Assembly (NCBI GenBank): GCA_003996215.1
Contig: QJPP01007239.1
Coordinates: 248,001-312,000, forward strand
DNA: 64,000 nt
Source of the DNA: Jaltomata sinuosa
Taxonomy: Eukaryota; Streptophyta; Magnoliopsida; Solanales; Solanaceae
Reading direction: 5' to 3'
In this document: one piece after another, positions 24,106 to 36,398 of the stretch
Numbering within the stretch: the first letter of the stretch is position 1
How the letters are laid out: every line of letters starts with the position of its first letter
The notes under the pieces: generated by a model
Databases searched by the model: none
What the model was told of the DNA's origin: nothing
What the model saw: the letters and a program-made list of their open reading frames with translations, nothing else
Program-made: the position numbers and the translations under genes

Positions 24106-24318
24106 AGTCGAGGGTCTATCAGAAACAACCACCCCACAAAGGTAGTGGTAAGTTTTGCGTACACCCTGTACCCTTCCCGGACCCCACTTAGTCTTTCTTG
24201 CAACTCTGCTTTGAAAACTTTTCTTTTGAGTCGAGGGGTAAGTTGTGCGTACATTCTGCCCTTCCCAGACTCCACTTGTGAGATTACACTGGGTATGTTG
24301 TTGTGTTGTTGTTGTAGG
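24106..24318 (+). mobile_element. TS-type SINE, internally duplicated
   Basis: GAGTCGAGGGTCTATCAGAA starts the element and GGTATGTTGTTGTGTTGTTG ends it. The TTTTGAGTCGAGG word recurs at 24226 and the TGCGTACA-TTCCC-GACCCCACTT block appears twice, so the copy is partly duplicated or two copies are fused. It lies in the 5' region of the CCCH gene. Confidence 0.75.
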
Positions 24319-24583
24319 CGAATGAGATAAGTTTTTGGAGGCGAGCAGAGTGAGGCAATGAAATCATTATTTTAGTTATTGTTGTTTACTTTTATGGTGC
24401 TCTGTTATTTCATAAGTGTCTCTGTTTTTCTGTTCTTTTTCCTGATTGTCATTTATGGTGTTAGTGGTATTTTATTAAATTCTCTGTTTTTCTGCTAAAA
24501 GTTTGAATCTTTATTTGCTTTTTAGAGAGGAGAAGAGTAGAATTGGATTTAGTTTAAAGAATTGATATATAAGAAAAGGGAAT

Positions 24584-26522
24584 ATGAGTTTTCCTGATCA
24601 ACAGCCTGTTCCGCCGCACTTTATGCCAATGCCATTCGCTGGTGGTGATGCTGGAGACGTTTGGCCTCATTCTCCGATGAACCATGAGCTATATGAGTCC
24701 TATTCTCAGTTTGAGCATGCTCCTCCTTTCAAGAGAATGAGGGATTTCGATAACAACTCGCCAAATTCTGCAACTTTCCCTGCTATGAATTCCAGAGTGA
24801 ATCCACCAAATCTTCCGGGAAGCAAAGGGACGAGCCATATATTTTACAAAACCCGCATGTGCGCTAAGTTCTTGGAAGGAACTTGCAGGAATGGTGAACA
24901 TTGTACATTTGCTCATGGTGTTGAAGATCTGCGTGAGCCTCCTCTGAATTGGCAGGATCTAGTCCGAGAAAAGGATAGAGGGGCGGAGAGCTGGAATGAT
25001 GATCAGAAAATAATACATAGGATGAAAATCTGCAAGAAGTTTTATAACGGAGAGGAGTGTCCTTATGGAGATAAGTGTAATTTTCTTCATGAACGTCCTC
25101 CAAAATTTAAGACCGACATGCCAAGGCATAGGGAGAGTTCTGCAATAAGTATCGGAACTACGGGGAACAGAAGTGATCCTGATCCGATTGAGATCAGTAA
25201 GCATGGAAATGCAGATTCAGATGCTGTCCGTATTAAGCCTGTATATTGGAAGACAAAGATATGCAGCAAGTGGGAGACAACAGGTCAATGCCCCTTCCGT
25301 GATCGTTGCCATTTTGCTCATGGCCAATCAGGTAAACTAATTCTACACAGTTCATATCCTTGTTAGTTGTTTGTTTGACTCTATGTTTAATCATTTTTAA
25401 ATCGTCTCATTTTCTTGCTGTAAGTCTTGCAAAATTCCTTTATGTCTTTATTGTAAGAAGTAAAGACTGCATAATGAAACAGTAAAAGCTTAAGACGAAT
25501 AATTACGAGCTATTAAGCGCTTAGAAGCAATGCTTGGTGTCGCTAAGCAAGTTCTTTGTTAGAGCTGCAGTGGTTCAAATTGAGACGAGAATCCAATATA
25601 AAATAAGATACTTCTTATTTTTTCCATATTTGCTCAGGACGAAGTGTTCCTGTCTACTCTATCCGAAGAAAGAAGACAAAGAAAGAGAGTGTCTTCATAT
25701 GATTTGTTTGTAACCAAAACAGTTATTCAACGCGTGGTCTTGTTTCCTTAAACATGAAAATCTTGACATTAACTCACGTTTGGATTTTGTCCATGTATAA
25801 TTCCAGGAATTTGTCGTGTTGCAATGTCCTTTGACTGATGTTTTGCACATTCACAACCATTCATTGTTATCAGATTATGACTATCCTATTTCCTGTGATA
25901 ATACATCAGATATGCAATTTCTCTGTATGGTCATATTTTACATTTAAAACAAGTAACAATGTATTTAGCTTTCAACGTCTAGCCTACCTCTTGGTTTTTA
26001 TAGGTCTAACATTATAGTAACTTGGTCGTTGCCACTTTTTACTAAACGTGGAGACACAGAATATGTGAATGATGCTACGTATCTCATAAATCTTAAATTT
26101 CTTCCCTTTGGCTTTCTATGGCAAAAAATGGGATATATGGAATTTGTTGTTCTCCCTCGGCTTTTCCAGGAAAAGCCTGTCATTTTTCGTTTGTGATCAC
26201 TTGGAGCGATATTCTTATTTTTCTCTGTCTGTTCATTTTCTGATGTTGGCTATTTCTTTTGGCAGAGTTGCAAGCGCCTACTGGCCGAGTTGAGACGGAG
26301 ATGTTGGCAAATTCTGGCCCCATTACGCCAAGGCCTTTCTCCGTCCCACTTGTTGACTCATCCTCTGCAAACACAGTGGTTAATGCTTCTTCGATGCAGG
26401 AGGACAAAGAGGAAAAGAAAATCCTGAAATGGAAACTGAACAAGAAGATCTGTCGGATCTATGGAGATTGGATCGATGATCTAGTCCCACCACACCTCTT
26501 ACCTAGCAACGACGACAGCTGA
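24584..26522 (+). CDS. CCCH zinc-finger protein with three fingers (C3H39-like)
   Basis: Two exons, 24584-25331 and 26266-26522, joined in frame (about 334 aa). Three CCCH fingers are visible: residues about 93-111 (CAKFLEGTC-RNGEH-C-TFA-H, spacing X7-X5-X3), 150-169 (CKKFYNGEEC-PYGDK-C-NFL-H, X8-X5-X3) and 228-247 (CSKWETTGQC-PFRDR-C-HFA-H, X8-X5-X3). A conserved C-terminal block follows (ILKWKLNKKICRIYGDWIDD). CCCH proteins of this type bind AU-rich or other single-stranded RNA; the layout resembles Arabidopsis C3H39, and an RNA-binding role is inferred. The ATG at 24584 is the first before the conserved N-terminus. A 5'UTR intron carrying a SINE is likely in 23.6-24.5 kb. The second exon starts after TTTTGGCAG. 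Confidence 0.88.
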
Positions 26523-26824
26523 TTTTTCAGGTTACAGTTTATCATCTCCTTTACGCCAATGGATGCATCCGAACAAGGATCAGAAACTACGAGGGAGATG
26601 AAAATCGTGTCGTACCATTGAACAGTTAATGTGTTATATAGTTGTCTTTTTAAAAATTTGAAACTGCACATTTTTTGTTATAGAAAAAAAATCAATAAGG
26701 TGTAATATCTATGGGATTTCCATAGAGAGACAGAAACATCATTATTTTATTTGTTATACTTTTATTTGAGCAGTTTAGAGAAACATCAGCATTTGCAAAT
26801 GCTCATTTTTGTCTGCCTTCATTG

Positions 26825-26947
26825 AGCCGAGGGTCTATCAGAAACAGTCTCTTTACTTCACCTCTGGGGTAAAGGTACGGTCTGCGTACATTCTACCCTC
26901 CCCAGACCTCACTTTGTGAGAATATACTGGATATGTTGAAAAAAAAA
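26825..26947 (+). mobile_element. TS-type SINE with intact 21-bp target duplication
   Basis: AGCCGAGGGTCTATCAGAAA starts it, GGTCTGCGTACATTCTACCC and CCCCAGACCTCACTTTGTGA follow, and it ends GGATATGTTG plus an A run. The same 21-bp word, starting CATTTTTGTCTGCC, flanks both sides (26804-26824 and 26948-26968) without mismatch. Confidence 0.9.
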
Positions 26948-27093
26948 CATTTTTGTCTGCCTTCATTGTAGATCTTTATGGACCATTTGCCCAACTAATT
27001 GCATGTTTGGCCAAGTTTGTGGGAGGCCAAAAATGTTCATTTTTTTCAAAAAGTGTTCATTTTGGAAGCATTAGTAATTAGTAGTTAAAATGG

Positions 27094-27170
27094 TCTGTAC
27101 GCAGATCATACCATTACCTCGTTGAGATAGAGAGGTTGTTTTCAAAAGACCCTCGGCTCAAATGTAGTAA
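27094..27170 (-). mobile_element. TS-type SINE 5' fragment
   Basis: GTCTGTACGCAGATCATACC, ACCTCGTTGAGATAGAGAGG and GACCCTCGGCTCAAA give a minus-oriented copy without its tail. Confidence 0.7.
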
Positions 27171-27742
27171 ATTCAAGTACAAAGAAGAAGTATCCACTAA
27201 TCCACACATTAGTAATTAAAATAATATACCAATCTTAAATAGGAATGATGATCAACACATTATCGAAAATTATAATGAAATTAAATATGGATTTTTGCAC
27301 TCTTAAATCACAAGTCTCGAATTTCTGAATACGAATCACACCTTATGTGACGAAAATTCAAATTAATCCAAGTCGGCAAATACCGAACGTAGGATAAAAA
27401 AATAATTAAGACACTTTGATTCGACACTTTCAACTTAACTAAAAGTAATTTCAACTATAAATTTGAACATATAATTATCTCTAATTAATGATCTCTAAAT
27501 TTCCCAACACATTTCCCAATTTCTAAGGGTGCATTTGGCTATGAACAATTTCACTTTTTTTAGTTAAATTTCGAAAAACACGTTTATCCATAAAATTTGA
27601 AGTTAATTTCCAAAACTTTCAATAATATGAAAAAATAACAAAAAATTATTTTCACTCCAAATTCCTCACAAAAATTCGAAAATAACTCTAATTTACAAAT
27701 ATCATTTTTTCACTTTGAAAACAAAAATTACTTTTCTCAAAT

Positions 27743-27767
27743 CCCCCCCCCCCCCCCCCCCCCCCCC
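27743..27767. repeat. Poly-C tract
   Basis: A 25-base run of C lies about 200 bp upstream of the CZIB start codon. The exact length should be treated with caution because assemblers handle homopolymers poorly. Confidence 0.9.
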
Positions 27768-27897
27768 AAATGATTGGAAGCTTGTAGACGAATACATTAT
27801 CCGAAAGCAAAATGTACACTATAGTAATTTACTCCTTTACCCTCCAACAGACTATAAATGTCTATCTTCCTCAACACGCATTTTCCATTCTGCCATT

Positions 27898-27935
27898 CTA
27901 GAGAGAGAGAGAGAGTGTTAGAGAGAGAAAGCGTT
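27898..27935 (+). promoter_or_regulatory. GA-rich 5'UTR motif
   Basis: A GAGAGAGAGAGAGAG run followed by TTAGAGAGAGAAAG lies 30-65 bp before the CZIB ATG. Such GA/CT tracts are common in plant core promoters and 5'UTRs; the function here is inferred. Confidence 0.4.
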
Positions 27936-27964
27936 GATTCGAAGCAGCGAGCAGAACGAAAAAA

Positions 27965-30900
27965 ATGGTGAACTTCATGTTATCAATCACGGCGGAGCTT
28001 GATAACATCACCGACCTTCAGCCACAAGGCGGTTGCACTGATGATAACTTCCGTTACTACTTCAAGGTATCCGCCCTAAACGCCTCTATAATTCTCAGTT
28101 GTTTTATAGCATTTTCATGTTTATTCATTGAATTGATGTTGATTTTATAGTAAATAAACACACCGCAGTGGATTTTACTGCTCGTTTTAGGTGTTTATTT
28201 AGGGATATTCAGTGCGATTTCATCTTCCTGATTTTCTATGCTAAACTATCTATTTATTCCTAGTTGCAACTTTTTTTTTTATTTTCAAGTTATTCTATTG
28301 CATTTTCATGTTTATGTGATTTCTCGATGAAGATTGATCGAATTGATGTTGATTCTATAGTAAATAGACACACTGCAGTGGATTTTATCTGCTCGTTTTA
28401 GGTGTTTATTTAGGGATATTCAGGTAGCTCACTGCGATTTCATTTTCGTGATTTTCTATGCCTAATTATCCATTTTCTGAGTTGCATTTTTTTTCTTTCG
28501 AATTTCGTGTCTATTTGTTCTGTGTTCATGTTCGTTTAGTTACTTTAGGGTTTACGGTTGTTCTACTGCGATATTGACTGATTTTTAGTTACTTATAGCT
28601 ATTTGTTTAAGGTATCCACCTCTATAATTTGTAGTTATTTTATTGCATTTGCATGTCTATGTGATTCTCGATGAAGATTGATCGAATTGATGTTGATTCT
28701 ATAGTAAATAAACACTCTGCAGTGGATTTTATCTACTCGTTAGGTGTTTATTTAGGGATATTCAGGTAGCTCACTGTGATTTCATTTTCGTGATTTTCTA
28801 TGCCATTCCGAGTTGCAACTTTTTTTTTCTTCGAATTTCGTGTCTATTTGTTTTGTGTTCCTGTTCGTTTAGTTACTTTAGGGTTTACAGTTTTTCTACT
28901 GCGATTTTGTGTGATTTTAGTTACTTATAGCTATTTGTTTAAGGTATCCGCCTCTATAATTTGTAATTGTTTTATTGCATTTCCATGTTTATGTGATTTC
29001 TCGATGAAGATTGATGGAATTGATGTCGATTTTATAGTAAATAAACACACCGCAACAGATTTTATCTACTCGTTTTAGGTGTTTATTTAGGGATATTCAG
29101 GTAGCTCATTGCGATTTCATCTTTGTGATCTTCATTTTCGTGATTTTCTATGCCTAATTATCCATTTATTCCGAGTTGCAACTTTTTTTTTCTTCCGAAT
29201 TTCATGTCTATTTGTTCTGTGTTCATGTTCGTTTAGTTACTTTAGGGTTTACGGTTGTTCTACTGCGATATTCTGTGATTTTAGTTACTTATAGCTATTT
29301 GTGTAAGGTATCCACCTCTATAATTTGTTGTTATTTTATTGCATTTTCATGTCTGTGATTTCTCTATGAAGATTGATCGAGTTGATGTCGACTCTATAGT
29401 GAACACACACACACACAGTGGATTTTATCTGCCCGTTTTAGGTAGGGATATTCAGGTAGCTCACTGCGATTTCATCTTCTTGTTCTTTATTTTCGTGATT
29501 CTCTATGTCGAACTATCTGTTTTATTCCTAGTTGCAACTTTTTTTATCCGAATTTCGTGTCTATTTGTTCTGTGTTCATGTTCATTTAGTTAATTTAGGG
29601 TTTACGGTTGTTCTACTGCGATATTGTGTGATTTTAGTTACTTATAGCTATTTGTTTAAGCTATCCGCCTCTATAATTTGTAATTATTTTATTGCATTTT
29701 CATGTTTATGTGATTTCTCGATGAAGATTGATCGAATTGGTGTTGATTCGACAGTGAATACACACACAGTGGATTTTATCTACTCGTTAGGTGTTTATTT
29801 AGGGATATTTAGGTAGCTCGCTGCGATTTCATGTTCATGATTTTCTATTCCGAACTATCTATTTTATTCGTAGTTGCAACCTTTTTTTTTCGAATTTCGT
29901 GTCTATTTGTTTGTTCTGTGTTCATTTTCCTTTACTTTATGGTTTACGATTATTCTAAGTGTGATTTTTCGTTAGAAGATCGATACAACTGATGATGCCT
30001 TGTAGATATTTGTTTAAGGTATCTGCCTCTATAATTGGTAGTTATTTTATTGCATTTGCATGTCTATGTGAATTTTGGATGAAGATTGATCTACTTGATG
30101 TTGACTCTATAGTAAAAATACACAGACACAGTGGATTGTATCTGCTCATTAGGTGTTTATTTAGGGATATTCAGTGCGATTTCATCTTCGTGATTTTCTA
30201 TGCTAAACTATCTATTTTATTCCTAGTCGCAACTTTTTTTTCTCTCCGAATTTCGTGTCTATTTGTTTGTTCTGTGTTCATTTTCCTTTACTTATAGGGT
30301 TTACGATTATTCTAAGTGTGACTTTCCTTTGAAGATCGATATAACTGATGATGCCTTATAGCTATTTGTTTAAGGTATCCGCAGTATCCGCGTCTATTAT
30401 TTGTAGTTATTTTATTGCATTTGCATGTCTATGTGAATTTCGATGAAGATTTATGTACTTGATGTTGATTCTTTAGTAAAATACACACACAGTGGATTGT
30501 CTCTGCTCATTAGGTATTTATTTAGGGCTATTGGGGTAGCTCACTGCAATCTGTTTGTTCCTAGTTGCGACTTAGTTTTATGTTTTTTCTTCTTCTTCTG
30601 AGTTTCGAGTCTAATTCCTTGTTCGGTGTACATATGTATGTGTGTTACTTTTGGGGTTGATGATTACTATGATTTTATTTTGATTCTTCCATGAAGATTG
30701 ATCTAACTCAGGATGCCTTATAGCTATTCATTTTGGGATCTTCAGGAAGCTCATTCCAATTTCATCGTTTTGTTCCTAGTTTCCATGATTTTCTTTGTCA
30801 AACTATCTAATACTATTCCTAGTTTCTGTAGAAACTTTTTGAGAAAATGAAAGATGGTTTTGGTTTGAATATGAACCTGTCTTTAAATACATGAAATAAG

Positions 30901-33900
30901 TAACTAACTTCCTAAGAGTGCTACTTACATTAAGGATATTTATCCAAATGAGATAACTGAGAAATACTATCAACTAATCTAGTAAATAATCACAAGTTCT
31001 AATCTAATAATAAACATAAGTGGTGGGGTGTAACATCTCCAATAGTTGGGCTTAGCTGCTTCTTTTGTCATGCATGTTTCCTTGTGTTCTGTGTATAAAG
31101 TATGTATGCTACTTTGAGGTTTACGGTTACTCTACTGTCTTTCTATTTAAATCACTGATCTAATTGATGATGCCTTCTAGCTATTCTTTTAAAATCTTTT
31201 CTGGTAGATCATTCTTTCATTTTCTTGAGCTTGATTCTTTTAAGTTTGTTTGTCAAGCTACCTATTCTATTCCTACTTCTGAACTTAGCTTTTCAAATTT
31301 TGTGTATAATTCTCTACGTTCTGTGTAGGAATGCCTGTCTGTTATTTTAAGTCTGACGTTTTCGACCTCTAATTTGCGATTACTCTATTGCCTTTCTATG
31401 TATTCTCTATGTGATTGAGCTAGTTGATGCATGTCTCAATACGTGCCTTTTAGGTTCTGCTTGTGCACCGTCCAATTTCACCTTGTTCTTCATTTTCCAT
31501 GTAAACTGTCAATCCCACAGCTTAAGATGTGTTTCTAAACACTTTAAAATTGGAAATATTAACCGTACCATTGTCCCATGGCCTTTGTCCATATTTTGAT
31601 TGGATACCCTTCTCCAAATAACTTATAAGAAGCTATTGTTATGTAGTTTAAAGTTTCTTATCCCAAGACAGCCTTCTCTTTTATCTTGAGGTAGCATCAA
31701 CATCAGATTTACTTTTTTTAAATTTATATGACACTTTTTCCATCTCGAGATGTTCCGAAATGTTACACCATCTCACGCGAACTTTGTTTTAATTTAGATG
31801 ACACTTTTTCCATTTTAAGACATTTCGAAGTGTTACACCATCTCATGTGAACCTCCTCCTGTCATTTTATTTTTAATGTGTACTACTTGCACTTTCTATC
31901 AATGTAGTACTACTGAAATTTCCTTTCAGGTATGTTCATATGAGATAGTACTGTTTCCATAAGTTAATTTTGCTAACTGTTTCTGTGTGATGAAATCATC
32001 CATTTGCTGTCCTACATTTATACCTTTTCATAGTCCATTAAACTTGTTCGTCTTCCTTAAATTGTGCAGCTGAAATGTGGCAATTGTGGCGAGATCACCC
32101 AAAAGGAGACTTATGTGAGCTTGGTTGAAACTGTTCCTCTTCCCATAGGCAAGGGCCACACCCACCTTATCCAGAAGGTGAGCTATCCTCCTGTTTCCTT
32201 ATCTGTGACGATATAATCTACTGCCTCAGAGATATTTGTCTATGCACATCTGAGTTCATGTGTGTTAGTGTAGATATGAAACGCAGAGCTAGTTTACACT
32301 AGGAATTTACCATCACTGAAACAGCTTGAAATTTGAGGTGAGATAAGGAGTTAATTAGGATATTTTCAACATCCAGAATGGGTTAAGCCGTAGTAACTGC
32401 CCCTGTTGCTGTTTCTTAGCTCTATTATGTTGAATCACTTCGATATCCTTGAAGTCTATTTTGAGCCTTAATTGTTACCTTCTTTTTTTTCTTTGGTGTA
32501 TTGCTATTTTACAGCTCTTGATGCTGTTCCTTAGCTCTATTATGTTGAATAACTTTGATATCCTTGGAGTCTATTTTGAGCCTTAATTGTTACCTTTTTT
32601 TCCTTCTTCTTTGGTGTATTGCTATTTTACAGCTCTTGATGCTGTTATTAGACTTGATTGAGTACTAAGTTTTATGTGATTTTTGCTTCCAGTGTAAGTT
32701 CTGTAGCAGGGATGGAACAGTAACCATGATCACTGGCCGCGGCCGTCCTCTGACTCACGTTGATAGTGTAGCTGGAAAATCTGCACCTTTGATGGTATTT
32801 GAGTGCAGGGGTTTTGAGCCTCTGGATTATGTTTTCCGAGGAGAATGGCAAGCTGAATCTGTAAGCTCTTCCCCTGCTTTCTGCTTTTTTGGTGTTTTCT
32901 TAAATTTAAAGAAAATATTTTTTATAAAGAATTGTCGAAATATTAAATTTAGGCATAAGATTTCTTTTCCCTATTAATTCTCGTTGTGTTTCTGAGCTGT
33001 ATTTTGGGGTTCTTTGAATATATTTTTAGTTTCTTTACAAGGTCATGTATCTCCTAATTAACTTCTAGGAGAATACATTCTGCTTATATGTTCTAGAGAT
33101 GACAAAATTAGCCCGTGAAATCATAATCTGCCCGAACCCGCCCAAGTTTGGGCTGATTATTTAGCCACCCATTTATTAGCTCAGCCCACCAAAATTTGGG
33201 CTGATATTTAACCCAAATTGACCCATAAGAAATCTTGTCAAATATTTTCAAAACACTTTTTTTATTTGATATGTTATATATTAGCCATAATAAATAAAAA
33301 ATAATAATTTTATTAGGTACTAAAAAACTATAAAAGAACAATAAAGCATTTAAAGCTCAGTAAGAATTGGGCGAGTTGGATTTTGACCCGCTTTTTAGCC
33401 CATTTCAGCTCAAGTAACTGAATTGTGGTGCTTATGAATACTGTATTGGGCCATCTTCTCATGTTGGGTGGTGGACTTTCTAAATAAACAGGAGGTTTAC
33501 CTTCATGCATCATCTTCGTGAAGCATCTGAAGATCACCAGTGAGCCACTCGATATGTCCTAATGCTAGAAGCTTATTTCTTCTTGATACCCTCACCCCAA
33601 AAAAACTCTCCTACGTATATCTTTTATTAGATTTAATGGTAATATATATTTATCAAAAAAAATATTTTTATGGTACTATATGCTTTTGATATCAATAGGC
33701 ACAGTGGGTAAAACCCACAGTAAGGTTTACACTAGTTACATTTCTTCCTGTTCTGCAGTTGTCAGGAAAACTAAACCTATTGTAGTGCTATTAATACTTG
33801 CTTGCATCGACTATCTCATGAACATAAATATTATGGTCTGTCTTTGGATTTACTCTGTGCTTGAATTATAATGGTTATAAACTTGTCTAATTTTGGTCAG

Positions 33901-34234
33901 GTAACCTACAAAATGATTAGGAAACATTCTTTTTTTCTTTCGAATTGATTTCTCTGTGGCATGTGTAAGCAACGTATTGGTCAGATGTCTTTGTAACAAT
34001 TCTAGGTTGCTGAAGAGACTTGCAGTTATTAGGTTCCAAGTCCAATTCTTAGGTTTCTTGTGTTATGGGAAATGTCGAGCCAATTCTAATTTGATTCACT
34101 TAATGCAGCTTGAGGGAACAAGATTTGCAGGCATTGATTTGTCCGGAGATGATGAGTTTGTTGAGTATTGTGAGAAGGGGGAGTGTCCAGTGATGATTTC
34201 CAAGCCTCATGCCACTTTTACTGTAGTGAAGTAG
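27965..34234 (+). CDS. CXXC-motif zinc-binding protein, DUF866/CZIB family
   Basis: Four exons join in frame: 27965-28066, 32070-32177, 32693-32860 and 34109-34234, giving 167 aa, the usual length. It starts MVNFMLSITAELDNITDLQP. Two zinc-ligand pairs are visible: LKCGNCGEIT at residues 35-44 (CxxC) and CKFCSRDGT from residue 71 (CxxC). The C-terminal part includes FEPLDYVFRGEWQAES and DDEFVEYCEKGE. The family (human C1orf123/CZIB homolog) is found across eukaryotes; its biochemical role is poorly known. Intron 1 is 4.0 kb and mostly tandem repeats, and intron 2 has a tandem duplication. The start follows a GA-rich 5'UTR, and no upstream in-frame ATG fits the family. Confidence 0.92.
28062..30560. 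repeat. Tandem repeat of about 330-360 bp in CZIB intron 1
   Basis: About seven diverged units start with AAGGTATCC-like words at about 28064, 28611, 28942, 29306, 29659, 30017 and 30373 (the first interval seems to hold an extra partial unit). Each continues with CCTCTATAATTTGTAGTTAT, ATCGAATTGATGTTGATTCT, GTTTATTTAGGGATATTCAG, CGAATTTCGTGTCTATTTGT and GTTACTTTAGGGTTTACGGT. The short reading frames across it are by-products of the repeat. The first unit begins at the exon-1 donor itself. Confidence 0.85.
31725..31860. repeat. Two-copy tandem duplication, about 77 bp
   Basis: ATGACACTTTTTCCAT, ATGTTCCGAAATG/CATTTCGAAGTG and TGTTACACCATCTCA occur twice in succession within CZIB intron 1. Confidence 0.75.
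32415..32650. repeat. Two-copy tandem duplication, about 115 bp, in CZIB intron 2
   Basis: CTTAGCTCTATTATGTTGAA, TATTTTGAGCCTTAATTGTT and GCTATTTTACAGCTCTTGAT each occur twice, in the same order, within the intron before the 32693 exon. Confidence 0.85.
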
Positions 34235-36398
34235 ATCCTCCATTGCTCTATCGTGTGTTGCTGGTACATAGAAGGGGAAGTATAACTGTTTTGCACTGTC
34301 AATGTGTAAGTTGCTAACTGCTGAGGATGGATGGGAGTGTTAATTTTCAACGTACATTGAATACAAACTACTTGCACGAGCTTAGATGGTTACTTTCATG
34401 AAGAAAACCACTGTAATGGATGCCAATAGTATCTTTCAGACTTCTTGAGAATAGCTCTTTGTCGAATTTTAATATGAAAGCTGGTAAAACTTTTCGACTG
34501 GACCTACAGCTTTTTCACTGTGATTGGTGTTAGTATATTGATGTATGTTGGTCTTACCCTGCTATTTCCCCAAGCTCTTCTTCAGATTGCTTCTTATTTC
34601 TCTCTGATGTCTAATTGGTTTTACTTCTCTCCTCGCCAAATGGCTTGTGCATTGCTTGATTGAGTTCCTTAACCTTTGTACATTGTGTGAAATACCAAGG
34701 ACAGAAGCAAGCTACAAGCCTTAGCAACTGCTTTCCTGCGGACCTTGTGAAATACCCTGCCTCATTGCCTTTTTTTTTAATGGAAATATATATATGCAAG
34801 TGTATGGAATGTGACAAGCATTTTTAGTTCACTTGGCTATCCAATCTGCACAATCCAAACCTTCATGTCTAGTGAAAAGGATACTAGTTACAATGAGTAT
34901 CTCTTTCTTCACTCTTTTTAAAAATGAAAAATAACACCTTTGTATAGGACGGTTGGGACAATCTGTTTGGTAACTGTGGTTGAAGGAACTATTAATTCAC
35001 TGCGTGAACATCTTTTGCCACCAACGAGACATACCAAAGTTTCATCAATTATTCGTCGAGTTTCAAACAGTCTGTTGATACTGCACAAAGAAAAGGAATC
35101 CTCCATCTTAGATACACGACCTCATCCTGCATAAGAGCTCGCCTCATTTGTACATACACTTGGGATCCCGACTAGGATATTTTGGATTTGTTATCTTGGA
35201 GAATCCATTGAAGTCGAGCACTGGCAGGTTCCTTTCTCAGGATGCAATGGATGAATGCACACCTGTCTCTGCTCCTATTAAGTTAGCAAGACTGTTAGAG
35301 GTGGCAATGGTGCTCGTCAAGTGGTGTTCATATGGAAAGGGTTCCTGTGATATATCTCGAGTTAACATTCTGGAAGGTCCGTGTTCTATCTCATTTTCAA
35401 ACCTGGGCATCCGGTGATGCTTCTGCTCGTGCTTCTTCTTGTCGACTTACATTTGGAGGTGCTTGCATGGCAATCATGAATCCTGATTGATGTGAGAAAA
35501 GAGTTAAACATATCGGCTTCCCAATTGATAAAAACATGAAAGACCGCAACCAAGATCAAGTGACAAGAACCTTATTTTCATGCATTATCTAACAGTACAA
35601 TCGTACCGTTTTCTCATTTGTACATGCTTCCATCACGTGCTTGACCCATGAAAAAAGAATCAGGCTCCTATGTTATGTGAGGGGGCGTGTTGAGAATATA
35701 ATTAAGAAAATAAATGTGTAATTTCTCTAACAGCTTGAGCTTTTAGATGAGTTGGTCACACACTTCAACAAAAACTACATCAATTGTGCCAACACTGTAC
35801 AAGAAAAAAATTACAGCAGGAGTATACCTTAGATGAAGCTTTAGCATTCTTTCACCTCTTCAATTAGTTCTTTCCAAGGAGTATGAAACCAGGTCATGTA
35901 TGCAGCAGATTGAGGACCCTGGACAGAAAATGATGAGAATACGCGAAAAGGACAATGAGGGCCCTTGATCGTAAAGCTTCTTGGCTTTTTGTCCAACTGT
36001 ATCAACCATCTTTCACTTGCTAAAGTTTCTTTTACTAATTAATCTAAAACGGAAAGGAACGAACTGCATCCAGAAGAAGCATTGAAGTCAGAGAAAAACA
36101 AGTTTAAGCAAGATAACAACGAGAAGCTAAGAGATATACTATGCTCTGCACCTCTTCCGAACTCCAGTATTTAACAATGACTGGCCTCACTTTCCCAACT
36201 TAAAATTTGCTAAGCGCTCCAAATGAGTCTCGCTGATGAAGTAAAGTCATTAGCATGCTCAGTTGTTATGTGACCTGTATATCTCAATCTGTTTCTCAAG
36301 CAGTACAAGACACTTGGATATTCTGACTCCAGAGATCAGATTCAACAATAGCCGATCATAATCAGGAATAGTTGTTAATACATCGTCTAAGTGGTTTC
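34235..36398. other. CZIB-PPR convergent intergenic region
   Basis: This holds the CZIB 3'UTR and the PPR 3' region. Short open frames at 34918-35134 and 35148-35417 show no family I recognise and no gene structure. No repeat with clear ends was found, apart from a GTTGAGAATATAATTAAGAA stretch at 35689 of a kind often seen near retrotransposon ends. Confidence 0.4.

Larger units (their letters stand above)
26523..27964. other. CCCH-CZIB intergenic region
   Basis: This holds the CCCH 3'UTR, a young SINE (26825-26947), a SINE fragment (27094-27170), SINE-like sequence near 27300-27390, a MITE-like end at 27531 (GGGTGCATTTGGCTATGAAC) and, close to the CZIB gene, a C tract and a GA-rich 5'UTR. 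No further gene was seen. Confidence 0.6.

Noticed and set aside
27715..27921. Frame with a poly-proline run
   Set aside because: It is the translation of the poly-C tract upstream of CZIB.
28790..30300. Repeating hydrophobic frames (SCLFVLCSCSFS-like) resembling small membrane proteins
   Set aside because: They lie inside CZIB intron 1 and recur with the tandem unit, with no conserved start or stop.
34918..35417. Two short plus-strand frames (64 and 89 aa) as a possible gene
   Set aside because: There are no convincing splice sites joining them, no recognisable motif, and an overlapping minus frame of similar length.
35680..35790. Possible LTR border near GTTGAGAATATAATTAAG
   Set aside because: No second LTR, primer-binding site or retroviral domain was found nearby.
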